DNA of 34,325 nt from Bryobacteraceae bacterium (GCA_025928545.1 JAICJH010000069.1:1-34325); one strand, 5' to 3'; positions 25,621 through 33,291 are shown, counted from the stretch's first letter. Notes: a model not told the origin generated them from the letters alone. Made by a program: numbers and translations.

Positions 25621-26952
25621 ATGCTGAATTCCAACGCACCAACCCGTCGTCCATTTCGAGGCGCCACGTCTCGGGGCATCATGTCGCGTCGGACGTTGCT
25701 CCGCGGTCTCGGTGTGAGTCTCGCGTTGCCCCTTCTCGACGCGATGGTGCCCTCCGCCCGCGCGCAGTCGGCCGCCGTCCCGCGCCGCATGTTTGGGATA
25801 TGCAATAACCTCGGTGTCCTGCCGGGCGAGTTTTTCCCTGCCGATGCCGGCCCCGGTTACACGCCGTCTCCCTATCTGAAGATTCTCGAAAGCTACCGAA
25901 AGGACTTCACCGTTTTATCGGGCGTCTCGCATCCCAACGTCGATGGCGGCCACCCCTCCGATATCAGCTTCCTCACCGCCGCTCCGCACCCGGCGAGCAG
26001 TTCGTTCCGCAATACGATTTCGCTCGACCAGTACATCGCTGAGCGCATCGGCATTCAGACCCGCTTTCCTTCGTTGACCCTGGCCGTTAACACCGGGGGG
26101 CGTTCTCTCTCCTGGACCGGCAATGGCGTGGCCATCCCGCCGGAACAAAGCGCGGCCGGCGTTTTTCGCCAGATGTTCATCCAGGGCACAGCCAAAGAGG
26201 TGGAAGCTAAGATCGCCGAACTCGATACGGGCCGTTCTATTCTCGACACCGTGACCGAGCAGGTGCGCGATCTGGAACGCCGCGTCAACGCCAGCGACCG
26301 GGCGCGCCTGGATCAGTATTTCACCAGCGTACGGGATCTCGAAAACCGTCTGAAGGAATCCGCGGGGTGGGAACTGAAGCCGAAACCAGTGGTCAAAGAA
26401 CCCGAACCGCAGGACCCCACCAGTCCCGCGCAATACATGGCGAAAGTCGCTGCGATGTACAGCCTGGTGCGCCTCGCCTTTGAAACCGACTCAACGCGTT
26501 CCGTGACTCTGATGCTCGATAGCGTCAGCACGCCGGTTGTTGAAATCGCCGGCGCTACCATCAGCGATGGTTACCACAATCTTTCGCATCATGGTAAGTC
26601 GGAAGCGAAGCTCGCGCAGCTCAGAATCATCGACACCTGGCACATGCGCCTGCTGGCGGATCTGTTCAAAGGTCTGAAAGGCGTTCAGGAAGGCGGCGAA
26701 GCCCTGATGGATCGCACCATGATTCTCTACGGTTCGAACCTGGGCGACGCAAACGCTCATTCCACCACCAACATGCCGACGCTGTTCGCCGGTGGTGGCT
26801 TTAAGCATGCCGGGCACCTCGCTTTCGACCGCAGCCAGAACTACCCGCTCCCGAATCTGTTCGTATCCATGCTCCAACGAATGGGGATCGAGACCGACAA
26901 GTTCGCCTCTTCGACAGGCACCATGTCGGGTCTTGAAATGACTAAAGCATGA
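25621..26952 (+). CDS. Tat-exported DUF1552-family protein
   Basis: 443 residues. The N-terminus carries SRRTLLRGLGVSLALPLLDAM, a twin-arginine signal with the arginines at 23-24, then a cleavage-like ARAQ. The body has the family features: RRMFGICNNLGVLPGEFFP, YLKILESYRKDFTVLSGVSHPNVDGGH, FLTAAPHP and SLDQYIAERIG near the N-terminus; YGSNLGDANAHSTTNMPTLFAGGG and NLFVSMLQRMG near the C-terminus. The fold is probably related to alkaline-phosphatase/sulfatase-like DUF1501 proteins, and the function is unknown. It lies 19 bases after the DUF1592 gene and overlaps the next gene by 4 bases. ATG 25621 starts the protein; ATG 25681 (MSRRTLLRG) is a possible shorter start that would still keep the Tat motif. 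Confidence 0.9.
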   Translation: MLNSNAPTRRPFRGATSRGIMSRRTLLRGLGVSLALPLLDAMVPSARAQSAAVPRRMFGICNNLGVLPGEFFPADAGPGYTPSPYLKILESYRKDFTVLSGVSHPNVDGGHPSDISFLTAAPHPASSSFRNTISLDQYIAERIGIQTRFPSLTLAVNTGGRSLSWTGNGVAIPPEQSAAGVFRQMFIQGTAKEVEAKIAELDTGRSILDTVTEQVRDLERRVNASDRARLDQYFTSVRDLENRLKESAGWELKPKPVVKEPEPQDPTSPAQYMAKVAAMYSLVRLAFETDSTRSVTLMLDSVSTPVVEIAGATISDGYHNLSHHGKSEAKLAQLRIIDTWHMRLLADLFKGLKGVQEGGEALMDRTMILYGSNLGDANAHSTTNMPTLFAGGGFKHAGHLAFDRSQNYPLPNLFVSMLQRMGIETDKFASSTGTMSGLEMTKA

Positions 26953-27512
26953 CACGGGCGGCGGCGCTTGTCATGTCTCTGTTGGCGATGGCGGTCTGTG
27001 CCGCTGCTGCGGAGCAAATTGTCGTCGACTTCGAAACTGCCATTGTCCTGCTTCCTGACGGCAATGCCAACCGCCTCCCTCAGTGGGAGGAAAAAGGCGT
27101 AGTTTTTTCCCTGAGTCACGAACCCCGCCGGTCGAAGGCGAAGGGTCTCATCATGTTCTTCACCCACCTGACCTCCGGCCATAAGGGCCTCACCTCAGCC
27201 ATGGTGACGGAGCAAATTCCCGTTCGCGCCACTTTCCCCAAACCGGTGTCCGCGGTCACGGTTGCGATGTGGGGATCTACCGGCGTGCCGGCGCTCATCG
27301 AAGCCTTCGATGCCGAGGGCAACGTGGTCGATCGAAAAAGTCTCGATTCCGTTCCGGGCCGGAAGGCGCCGGGCGATCCGGTGCCGGTCTTCACTATGAC
27401 CGTAAATGCGAAGAGAATCGCATACATCGAATTCTCCGGCCCGAGGGAAGGTGAGTATCTTGCCGCGGACGAAGTTCGATTCACGCCGGCCGAAGACGGC
27501 GAACCCAGGTAA
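26949..27512 (+). CDS. Small exported protein of unknown function, third gene of the DUF1592/DUF1552 operon
   Basis: 187 residues. Residues 1-21 are a Sec signal peptide (TRAAALVMSLLAMAVCAAA). The mature part has VDFETAIVLLPDGNANRLPQWEEKGVVFSLSHEPRR, VRATFPKPVSAVTVAMWGSTGVPALIEAFDAEGNVVDRKSL, then KRIAYIEFSGPREGEYLAADEVRFTP. This pattern of a beta-rich protein that opens with D-F-E and closes with the I-x-x-I-E-F-x-G-x-x-x-x-Y-x-x-D-x-V-R-F strand resembles beta-sandwich modules of secreted proteins, but I do not recognise a named family. The ATGA overlap with the DUF1552 stop (4 bases) implies translational coupling. It carries no sorting tail at its C-terminus. Confidence 0.8.
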   Translation: MTRAAALVMSLLAMAVCAAAAEQIVVDFETAIVLLPDGNANRLPQWEEKGVVFSLSHEPRRSKAKGLIMFFTHLTSGHKGLTSAMVTEQIPVRATFPKPVSAVTVAMWGSTGVPALIEAFDAEGNVVDRKSLDSVPGRKAPGDPVPVFTMTVNAKRIAYIEFSGPREGEYLAADEVRFTPAEDGEPR

Positions 27513-27538
27513 TCGCAGCGTAAATTCTGGAGATTGGC

Positions 27539-28624
27539 TTACGCGAGCGCGTCCTTCGCGTACTTCACGCACTTCGCCAGTTCGGCGTCCCACGTTGACC
27601 CGGCTGGAACGTTGTACTCGAACTCGACGCCGGACGGGATCGCCCACTTGTTCTTCTTGAGTGTTTGCAGCACATCGCGAATCGGAGTATCGCCTTGACC
27701 CCACGGCATGTTTTCCGAGCGGTCATGGCACACCTTCTTACGGTCCTTCAGGTGCATGCTGAAGATGCGCGCATGGTGTTTCTCGATAAATGGTATCGGG
27801 CTCCCACCAAGGCCAGCCATGTAGTGACCGATATCGAGCTGAATACCGTTGCGGGGTGACTGCGCCATCGCGCCATCCCAGGCAGTCATGCTCGCGGCGG
27901 TGTGAAGGTGATAGCCGATGTTGACGCCGTGCTGTGCCGCCGCTTCGCCGATACGTTTCGATTGTGCGGGGTCGCCGGGCAGTTCCATCGTGATCTGTGA
28001 AGCACCAACGGCCTTGGCAGCGTTGAACCAATAGTCGTATTCGGCGTCGGACTGCACCAGGGTCAGCGTGGTGCGGAATGCGTAGATCGACACGCCGGCG
28101 TCTTTGAACTTCTTACGCACGTCGGCGAACTTGCTCATCGGGACTGACGTGCGCCACGCCAACACGTCCTCTGGTGTCTTAGTACCCCCGCCGCCGCCCC
28201 CCAGGGCTGGGATCGGGCCCGGTACGCCGTTGACACATGCAATCGCTCCAGGCGCAGGGCTTTCCGCTGCCGCGTTGCCACCACCGCGCCCGGACGCTCC
28301 TTGTCCTCCGGCGCGCCCTGCGCCCGCGGCCGGCTGCGGCGCGCCGAGGTAGCGTTCAACGACGGCGGCGGTCAACTCCGTGTTGCTCACGCCCAATTTC
28401 ACGAGAGCGTTGAGTGCTCCTTCAAGAGTGGAGGCTTCGGGGCCAAATCGATATGGCGCGAAAATACCAAATGGTACGCCGCCCCATGTGGAATTAGGCT
28501 TCGCCTGAAATCCAAACAGAAACTCCGGCAGCGAAATCAAGCCCGCCGCCGGCACAGCTGCCAGCGCCACCCTTCCCAAATCGCGACGCGAGTACCCACC
28601 CACGCAGTTCCTCGTCTTACTCAT
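27539..28624 (-). CDS. Tat-exported xylose-isomerase-like TIM-barrel protein (sugar phosphate isomerase/epimerase family) with Gly-rich insert
   Basis: 361 residues. The N-terminus has YSRRDLGRVALAAVPAAGLI, a twin-arginine signal. The TIM barrel carries the family metal- and substrate-binding positions: Glu214 in ITMELPG, His239 in GYHLH, Asp264 and His267 in LDIGHY, His291 in SMHLKDR, and Glu334/Glu336 in GVEFEY near the end. Such barrels isomerise, epimerise or dehydrate sugars or polyols; this one acts outside the cytoplasm. Residues 96-148 are a low-complexity insert (GAGRAGGQGASGRGGG, later GGGGGG) between beta-strands where relatives have a short link. The start is supported by GGGAGG 6 bases upstream. 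It is divergent from a second TIM-barrel gene at 28858 and convergent with the preceding operon (26 bases between stops). Confidence 0.88.
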   Translation of the reverse strand: MSKTRNCVGGYSRRDLGRVALAAVPAAGLISLPEFLFGFQAKPNSTWGGVPFGIFAPYRFGPEASTLEGALNALVKLGVSNTELTAAVVERYLGAPQPAAGAGRAGGQGASGRGGGNAAAESPAPGAIACVNGVPGPIPALGGGGGGTKTPEDVLAWRTSVPMSKFADVRKKFKDAGVSIYAFRTTLTLVQSDAEYDYWFNAAKAVGASQITMELPGDPAQSKRIGEAAAQHGVNIGYHLHTAASMTAWDGAMAQSPRNGIQLDIGHYMAGLGGSPIPFIEKHHARIFSMHLKDRKKVCHDRSENMPWGQGDTPIRDVLQTLKKNKWAIPSGVEFEYNVPAGSTWDAELAKCVKYAKDALA

Positions 28625-28665
28625 AATCAGCCTCCCTTTGTATTCGGACCACTAAAGCGCTTCGC

Positions 28666-28694
28666 ACTATATCACCGTCATAAGAAATTGTCTA
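28666..28694 (-). promoter_or_regulatory. Promoter of the minus-strand TIM-barrel gene
   Basis: Read on the minus strand: TAGACA (28694-28689), 17 bases, TATAGT (28671-28666). Five of six bases match consensus in each box. The start codon is 42 bases downstream. Confidence 0.65.
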
Positions 28695-28725
28695 TGTCAT
28701 CATGTAGTGTCGTATCGGGTGACGT

Positions 28726-28761
28726 GCATTGACAATGCCTGTGCATTCTTCATAGAATGCA
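28726..28761. promoter_or_regulatory. Candidate operator: two inverted repeats with GCATT half-sites
   Basis: Repeat one is GCATT-gac-AATGC at 28726-28738. Repeat two is TGCATTCT-tcat-AGAATGCA at 28742-28761. The first covers the -35 box and the second the -10 box of the plus-strand promoter, so a protein bound here would block RNA polymerase. Both share the GCATT/AATGC half-site, which suggests one regulator binding twice. Confidence 0.55.
28729..28758 (+). promoter_or_regulatory. Promoter of the plus-strand TIM-barrel gene
   Basis: A perfect TTGACA (28729-28734), 18 bases, and TAGAAT (28753-28758). The ATG is about 100 bases downstream. It is the best promoter match in the window and is back to back with the minus-strand promoter 34 bases away. 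Confidence 0.75.
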
Positions 28762-28857
28762 TATCTTCGCTGATTTACGAACCGTCGGATTCCACCCGAG
28801 TCCATCCGGCGCAGGCCACCCAATCGCTGCTGTTGCACTGGTAACGGAGGACATAAC

Positions 28858-29922
28858 ATGAAAGAACCATCCCGTCGAGATCTCATGGGCAGCGTTGCGG
28901 CTGTCGCGGCCGCAGCAACCCTTGCCGGCAATCGTCCGCTTATCGCACAAACGCCCCGTGCCACGGCGACTGGCCGCCCGGCCGACGAGCCCTTCGGCTA
29001 TTGCCTCAACACCAGCACCCTTCGCGGCCATCAACTGGACATCGTCGCCGAGATCGCCCTCGCCGCGAAAGTGGGTTATCACGCGATCGAGCCGTGGACG
29101 AATGAACTCGACGCGTACGTTCAGGCGAAGGGCACGCTGAAGGATCTGGGTCAGCGCATCAAGGATGCCGGACTCGTCGTCGAGAACGTAATCGCGTTCA
29201 ACTCCTGGCTGAGCGACGACGATGCGACGCGCGCGGCCGGCATGGAGACGATCAAGATCAATATGGACAAGGCCGCTCAGATTGGCGCGAAGCACATCGC
29301 GACGACTCCCGGCGGTGGTGGTGGCGGCGGGCGTGGTGGACGGGGCGGGAGCGGTGGACGAGGCGGGCGCGGGGGCAGCGGCCGGACCGCCCCGCCCAAC
29401 GCAGTGATTGCGGTCCCGACGCCGCCGGTGCCCGTCAGTCTCGACAACGCGGCAAAGTACTACCGCGAAGCCCTGGAACTCGGACGAAAAATGGGAGTCT
29501 TGCCCCTGTGCGAGTTGTGGAGTTCCAGCCCGATACTCGGTCCTCTGTCGCACGGCGTCTACGTCACCACTGCGACCGGTGATCCCGATGCGAGTCTCCT
29601 GCTCGACATCATTCACCTCTATCGCGGTGGCACGCAATTCGAATCACTGCGGCAAATCAACGGCGCGTCACTACATGTGTTCCATGTGAACGACTATCCG
29701 AAGGCAGATGATCCGGCCAGGATCACCGATGCCCAGCGAGTCTATCCCGGCGACGGGATCGCGCCGCTCAACACCATCTTCCGTGCATTGCGCGATAACG
29801 GGTTCCGCGGTTATCTGTCGCTCGAGCTCTTCAATCAGGAATACTATAAAAAGCCGGCCGAAGAGAACGCGAAGATGGGCATCGACAAGGTTCGCGCAGC
29901 CGTCAGGAAGGCGCTCGCCTGA
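28858..29922 (+). CDS. Tat-exported xylose-isomerase-like TIM-barrel protein with RGG-type insert
   Basis: 354 residues. The N-terminus SRRDLMGSVAAVAAAATLAG is a twin-arginine signal. TIM-barrel features are FGYCLNTSTLRG on the first strand, Glu78 in HAIEPW, Glu219 in LCELW, Asp250 and His253 in LLDIIHLYRGG, His276 in HVFHVND, and Glu323 in LSLELFN. They match the sugar phosphate isomerase/epimerase (AP endonuclease 2-like) family. Residues 152-176 are a pure Gly/Arg/Ser tract (GGGGGGGRGGRGG and further RGG units) directly after the strand KHIATT, where relatives continue with a short substrate loop. GGAGG lies 7 bases before the ATG. The partner gene at 27539-28624 has the same fold and Tat export but low overall similarity, so this is a functional pair rather than a recent duplicate. 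Confidence 0.9.
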   Translation: MKEPSRRDLMGSVAAVAAAATLAGNRPLIAQTPRATATGRPADEPFGYCLNTSTLRGHQLDIVAEIALAAKVGYHAIEPWTNELDAYVQAKGTLKDLGQRIKDAGLVVENVIAFNSWLSDDDATRAAGMETIKINMDKAAQIGAKHIATTPGGGGGGGRGGRGGSGGRGGRGGSGRTAPPNAVIAVPTPPVPVSLDNAAKYYREALELGRKMGVLPLCELWSSSPILGPLSHGVYVTTATGDPDASLLLDIIHLYRGGTQFESLRQINGASLHVFHVNDYPKADDPARITDAQRVYPGDGIAPLNTIFRALRDNGFRGYLSLELFNQEYYKKPAEENAKMGIDKVRAAVRKALA

Positions 29923-29950
29923 TAGTGCTTTTTCCCCGGGCTGATGACGG

Positions 29951-30859
29951 TTATCGGGTCGCTTCGTATTTCGGCGATGAGAGATAGCCGGTGATCGTTT
30001 TCTCGTCCTTACTGACCGAGTTGACTACGATCTCGTAGAGCGACTTAGCGACATAAAACTGGAGCGGCTCGTTGGTGTTGCGATCCTTCTTCTCCCAGGT
30101 CTTGTCATCGGCCAGAACTGTCAGCGAGAACTTGTTCTTCTTGAAATCGGCTTTGTCCAGCTTCAGGCTGACGTTGGCGATCTTCTGCATGTCCTTCTGT
30201 TTTTTCAGCGTGAATTCCACGATGTTTCTGACGCCCAGTTTCTTGAGTTCTTCAAGCTCGTGGGCATTCGTCGCAACCATGCTGTTGGTACCACCCAGAT
30301 CGCCCTGTACTTTTTTCAACGCCGCGATATTGGCATTGAGATCTGATTTGGTCTGATCGAGATTTGTTTTCGTTGCGGTCAAATCCGTCTTCACCGCTCC
30401 TACGTCGTTGTTTACGTCGGCAATCTTCGCGTTTGCCGTGTCGGCTTTCTTGCTGACTTCGGACACCGCGGAACTCACCTGGCCGATCTGCTGATTGGCT
30501 TTTTCCTGTGCCGATTCCAGCACCTTGGATTTTTCATCCGCGTAGGAAACCGCTTCCTTCTTCGCCTGCATGGCCTGCGCTGACAACTGACGGGAGCGCG
30601 CATCCAGGTCGTCCTTCAACTCATCCATGTGCTTTCGCTGGGCAGCCGTCATGGCTGTGCTGTTTTCTTTCAGCGTGTCGATCTCGCCCTGTAACACCTC
30701 GCGGGAATGCGCGGATTCGTCTTTCAGTCCGTTGACCTGGTAAAGAAGAAAGAGGTTGGCTGCGATGGAAGCGACTATTGCCGCAACGGCCACGATCGTC
30801 ATCACATTCGACTTTTCGGGCGGCGGAGGGGCCTGGTAATTCATCTGCGGAGAGCTCAT
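29951..30859 (-). CDS. Membrane-anchored coiled-coil protein of unknown function
   Basis: 302 residues. A proline-rich cytoplasmic start (QAPPPPEKS) is followed by one transmembrane helix at about 19-41 (VMTIVAVAAIVASIAANLFLLY). About 45-210 is a long alpha-helical coiled coil rich in Lys, Glu, Asp and Ala with repeats such as VSSAVSEVSKKADTANAKIADVNNDV and TDLTATKTNLDQTKSDLNANIAAL. The last 90 residues look globular (VEFTLKKQKDMQKIANVSLKLDKADFKKNKFSLTVLADDK). I do not recognise a family. It lies 30 bases downstream of the beta-CASP nuclease gene on the same strand and may be co-transcribed with it. No strong ribosome site is visible before the ATG. Confidence 0.82.
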   Translation of the reverse strand: MSSPQMNYQAPPPPEKSNVMTIVAVAAIVASIAANLFLLYQVNGLKDESAHSREVLQGEIDTLKENSTAMTAAQRKHMDELKDDLDARSRQLSAQAMQAKKEAVSYADEKSKVLESAQEKANQQIGQVSSAVSEVSKKADTANAKIADVNNDVGAVKTDLTATKTNLDQTKSDLNANIAALKKVQGDLGGTNSMVATNAHELEELKKLGVRNIVEFTLKKQKDMQKIANVSLKLDKADFKKNKFSLTVLADDKTWEKKDRNTNEPLQFYVAKSLYEIVVNSVSKDEKTITGYLSSPKYEATR

Positions 30860-30889
30860 AGTGAGATTTTGCCTTATCCTGTCAGTATA

Positions 30890-32305
30890 TTAGACCGCGT
30901 GAACTATCTTTTGTGTTACAGGTAATAAATCGTAAACTTGCCCGGGCCGCACAGAGATCGCTTCGATTCCATAGGTGGACCGGATTAACTCCGCCAAAGG
31001 CGCTGATTCGCCCGGTTCGCCGTGAACCAGGAATACCTTCTTCAGGGCAGAGGTCGTAGGTTTCATCCAGGCAATCAGTTCGGCGGCGTCGGCATGGCCG
31101 CTGAGTTCGTCCAGCGATTCGATTTCAGCGTTCACTTCGGTGGGAATTCCGAAGATCCGGACCGACTTCATCCCGTTGACCAGTTTGCGCCCCAGGGTGT
31201 TCTCCGCCTGGTAGCCGGTGATCAGCACTGTATTCTTCGGATCGCCCACGTTGTGCCGCAGATGGTGCAGGATGCGTCCGGCCTCGCACATACCGGAAGG
31301 CGAAATGACGATGAAGGGTCCTCGCAGATCGTTCAGCTTCTTCGAGCCTTCCGCTTCGCGCACGTAAGTCAGCCGTTTGAAGCCGAAGGGGTCTTCGCCT
31401 TCTTCCAGGTACTTCGCGGTCTCCGCGTCGAAGCACTCCGGATGCGCGCGAAATGTTTTCGTCACATCGACTGCAAGGGGGCTATCGACAAACATGGGCA
31501 CCGGCGGTATCCGTTTTTCATTGATAAGCTGATGCAGCAGCAAAACAATCTGCTGAGTGCGTCCCACGGCAAATGCCGGAATAATCAGCCGGCCGCCGCG
31601 CCCGATCGTACGTTTGACAACTTCTTCCAGTCGTTGCAGGGCCTCGCCCTGTTGCGGATGCCTGCGGCTGCCGTAGGTGCTCTCCATGATCAGATAATCC
31701 ACCGGGGGCAGGGGTTCGGGATCGCGAATGATGGGTAATCCGGGGCGGCCAACGTCGCCGGAAAAACCAAGACGGGTTTTTCCATCTGTCAGGACGATCG
31801 ATGATGAGCCGAGAATATGGCCGGCGTCATACGCTTCCATCGTCAGACCACCCGCGATGCTGGTTGGAGTGCGATACGGGACCGGGCGAAACAATGGCAT
31901 GGTGGCTTCCGCATCGGCCATCGTGAACAACGGTTCGACGATATCGCTACCGGTTTCGTGGCTCCTGTGCCTGTTGACGAAGACGGCATCGCTTTCCGCG
32001 ATATGGGCCGTGTCGCGCAACATGGATTGGCAAAGATCGATGGTTGCGGGAGTCGTGTATATAGGGCCGGTGAAACCTTCCTGGACAAGAAGCGGCAAGC
32101 GGCCGCTGTGATCGATGTGCGCGTGGGACAGCACCACGGCGTCAATCGAGCGGGCGGGGAAGGGCATTTCGCGGTTCTTCTTTTCGGCATCCTTGCGCCG
32201 GCCCTGGAACATGCCGCAATCGAGCAGAATACTTGCGCCTTCCGATTCCAGCTTGTGCTGCGAGCCCGTGACGCCGCCAGCGGCGCCGTGAAATGTGATC
32301 TTCAT
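30890..32305 (-). CDS. Beta-CASP metallo-beta-lactamase-fold ribonuclease (YsH1/CPSF73-like)
   Basis: 471 residues, the usual length for bacterial members. Motif 2 is HAHIDH at 61-66. Other motifs include GFSGDVGRPGLPIIRDP, MESTYGSRRHP, LIIPAFAVGRTQQ (beta-CASP insertion start), FVDSPLAVDVTKTF, VISPSGMCEAGRILHHL, TGYQAENTLGRKL and ELSGHADAAELIAW, and the final His in VFLVHGEP. These proteins bind two zinc ions and cut or trim RNA in the cytoplasm. It has no signal peptide, unlike most genes of this window. The upstream ribosome site is weak. The gene is divergent from the small membrane protein at 32374 and precedes the coiled-coil membrane protein. Confidence 0.93.
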   Translation of the reverse strand: MKITFHGAAGGVTGSQHKLESEGASILLDCGMFQGRRKDAEKKNREMPFPARSIDAVVLSHAHIDHSGRLPLLVQEGFTGPIYTTPATIDLCQSMLRDTAHIAESDAVFVNRHRSHETGSDIVEPLFTMADAEATMPLFRPVPYRTPTSIAGGLTMEAYDAGHILGSSSIVLTDGKTRLGFSGDVGRPGLPIIRDPEPLPPVDYLIMESTYGSRRHPQQGEALQRLEEVVKRTIGRGGRLIIPAFAVGRTQQIVLLLHQLINEKRIPPVPMFVDSPLAVDVTKTFRAHPECFDAETAKYLEEGEDPFGFKRLTYVREAEGSKKLNDLRGPFIVISPSGMCEAGRILHHLRHNVGDPKNTVLITGYQAENTLGRKLVNGMKSVRIFGIPTEVNAEIESLDELSGHADAAELIAWMKPTTSALKKVFLVHGEPGESAPLAELIRSTYGIEAISVRPGQVYDLLPVTQKIVHAV

Positions 32306-32357
32306 TCAGTGGTCAGGATATCGCGCGCAATCCCGCGCCTTCGCCCGCCGTTTGTCG

Positions 32358-32363
32358 TATACT
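32358..32363 (+). promoter_or_regulatory. -10 box close to the small membrane protein gene
   Basis: TATACT ends only 10 bases before the ATG at 32374, and no Shine-Dalgarno sequence stands between them. If used, the mRNA would be leaderless or nearly so. No good -35 box was found. Confidence 0.35.
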
Positions 32364-32373
32364 GCGAAACACA

Positions 32374-32745
32374 ATGTTGCGCATCATCCTTGCCGCGCTG
32401 GCTGGGTACATTGCGATCGGCATTTTGATCGCGGGAACGGACCAGCTTTATGCCGCGCTCATTCCGGGTTTCCACGCGAGCCCGGTGCCGCCGCTCAATT
32501 ACTTCCTGTTCGCCATGGTCACGGATACCATCTACACGTATATCGGCGGGTGGGTCTGCGGGGTAATCTCGCGGCGTGATTTGCAGGCGACGCTGGGGCT
32601 GATCATTCTGGGTGAAGTGATGGGGGTTGCGTCGACTGTGTATCTTTGGGAAACAGCGCCTCACTTCTATAGCTTCTATCTGCTGATCATGTATCCGCTG
32701 GCTGTCTGGTATGGCGCGAAACTGCGTGCGCCGGTCGGAACCTAG
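32374..32745 (+). CDS. Small integral membrane protein of unknown function
   Basis: 123 residues with about four hydrophobic segments: 3-20 (RIILAALAGYIAIGILIA), about 42-64 (NYFLFAMVTDTIYTYIGGWVCG), about 72-90 (ATLGLIILGEVMGVASTVY) and about 97-113 (FYSFYLLIMYPLAVWYG). There is no signal peptide cut site and no recognised family. The stop codon overlaps the stop of the convergent gene at 32742 inside a single CCTAGG. Confidence 0.75.
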   Translation: MLRIILAALAGYIAIGILIAGTDQLYAALIPGFHASPVPPLNYFLFAMVTDTIYTYIGGWVCGVISRRDLQATLGLIILGEVMGVASTVYLWETAPHFYSFYLLIMYPLAVWYGAKLRAPVGT

Positions 32746-33143
32746 GCCGCCCGGGGCGCGAAGCTGGATTTGCCGATGTGCCTGGTTGTATCTTCGGCGG
32801 AAGGTTGAACCCGTTGAATTCCTGGCGTTCGGTAGATGGTGGCTCTGACCTGAGTTGTGAGAAGTCCGACGCCGATCATAGCGAGAAGAGCGCCTGGAAG
32901 TATGTTCAGCACCAGGACTCCCGTTTGGCTGATGCGGTTCATTGCAGGTACACCGCAGAATAGGCGATATCCGATGTAAATGCAGGCTAGTGCGGCTGCG
33001 GATATGAACACGGCGAGCGGAGGGCACGATCGATGCCACGAGTAAGTTATAGAAACAATTGGAAGGCTGTCGGAGCCATCAGTCATTAAGTGGCTGTAAA
33101 CCACCACACTGGCTGGTTTGGGCTGGGCGTCGGCGACGGACAT
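32742..33143 (-). CDS. Probable small membrane protein of unknown function
   Basis: 133 residues from ATG 33143. Two hydrophobic segments are seen: CPPLAVFISAAALACIYIGYRLF and TGVLVLNILPGALLAMIGVGLL, joined by a short CGVPAMNRISQ loop. The tail is polar (PSAEDTTRHIGKSSFAPRAA). An AGGG lies 5 bases before the chosen ATG. The frame is open to 33251, but the extra N-terminus (many Arg and Ser) is not protein-like. The family is not recognised; the presence of two clean membrane segments argues for a real gene. The 148 bases between it and the next gene upstream show nothing else. Confidence 0.6.
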   Translation of the reverse strand: MSVADAQPKPASVVVYSHLMTDGSDSLPIVSITYSWHRSCPPLAVFISAAALACIYIGYRLFCGVPAMNRISQTGVLVLNILPGALLAMIGVGLLTTQVRATIYRTPGIQRVQPSAEDTTRHIGKSSFAPRAA

Positions 33144-33291
33144 TGACGCCCTGCTTCCCCGACGATAACCGATTTCCGAGCCGCCCCGTGAGGAAGCGGT
33201 TGTTAATTCACGGTTCAGAAAGCGAATCACCGGGACAGAAGTTGCATACAACCAGGTTTCCTGACGCGCTCACAACCTCGGGTAAGCGACT

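Noticed and set aside
24636..25805. 389-codon open frame on the minus strand
   Set aside because: It lies opposite the DUF1592 and DUF1552 genes, both of which are firmly identified by family motifs. The frame at 22731-23885 is rejected for the same reason.
28105..28352. Plus-strand proline-rich frame
   Set aside because: It is the reverse of the Gly-rich insert of the minus-strand TIM-barrel gene.
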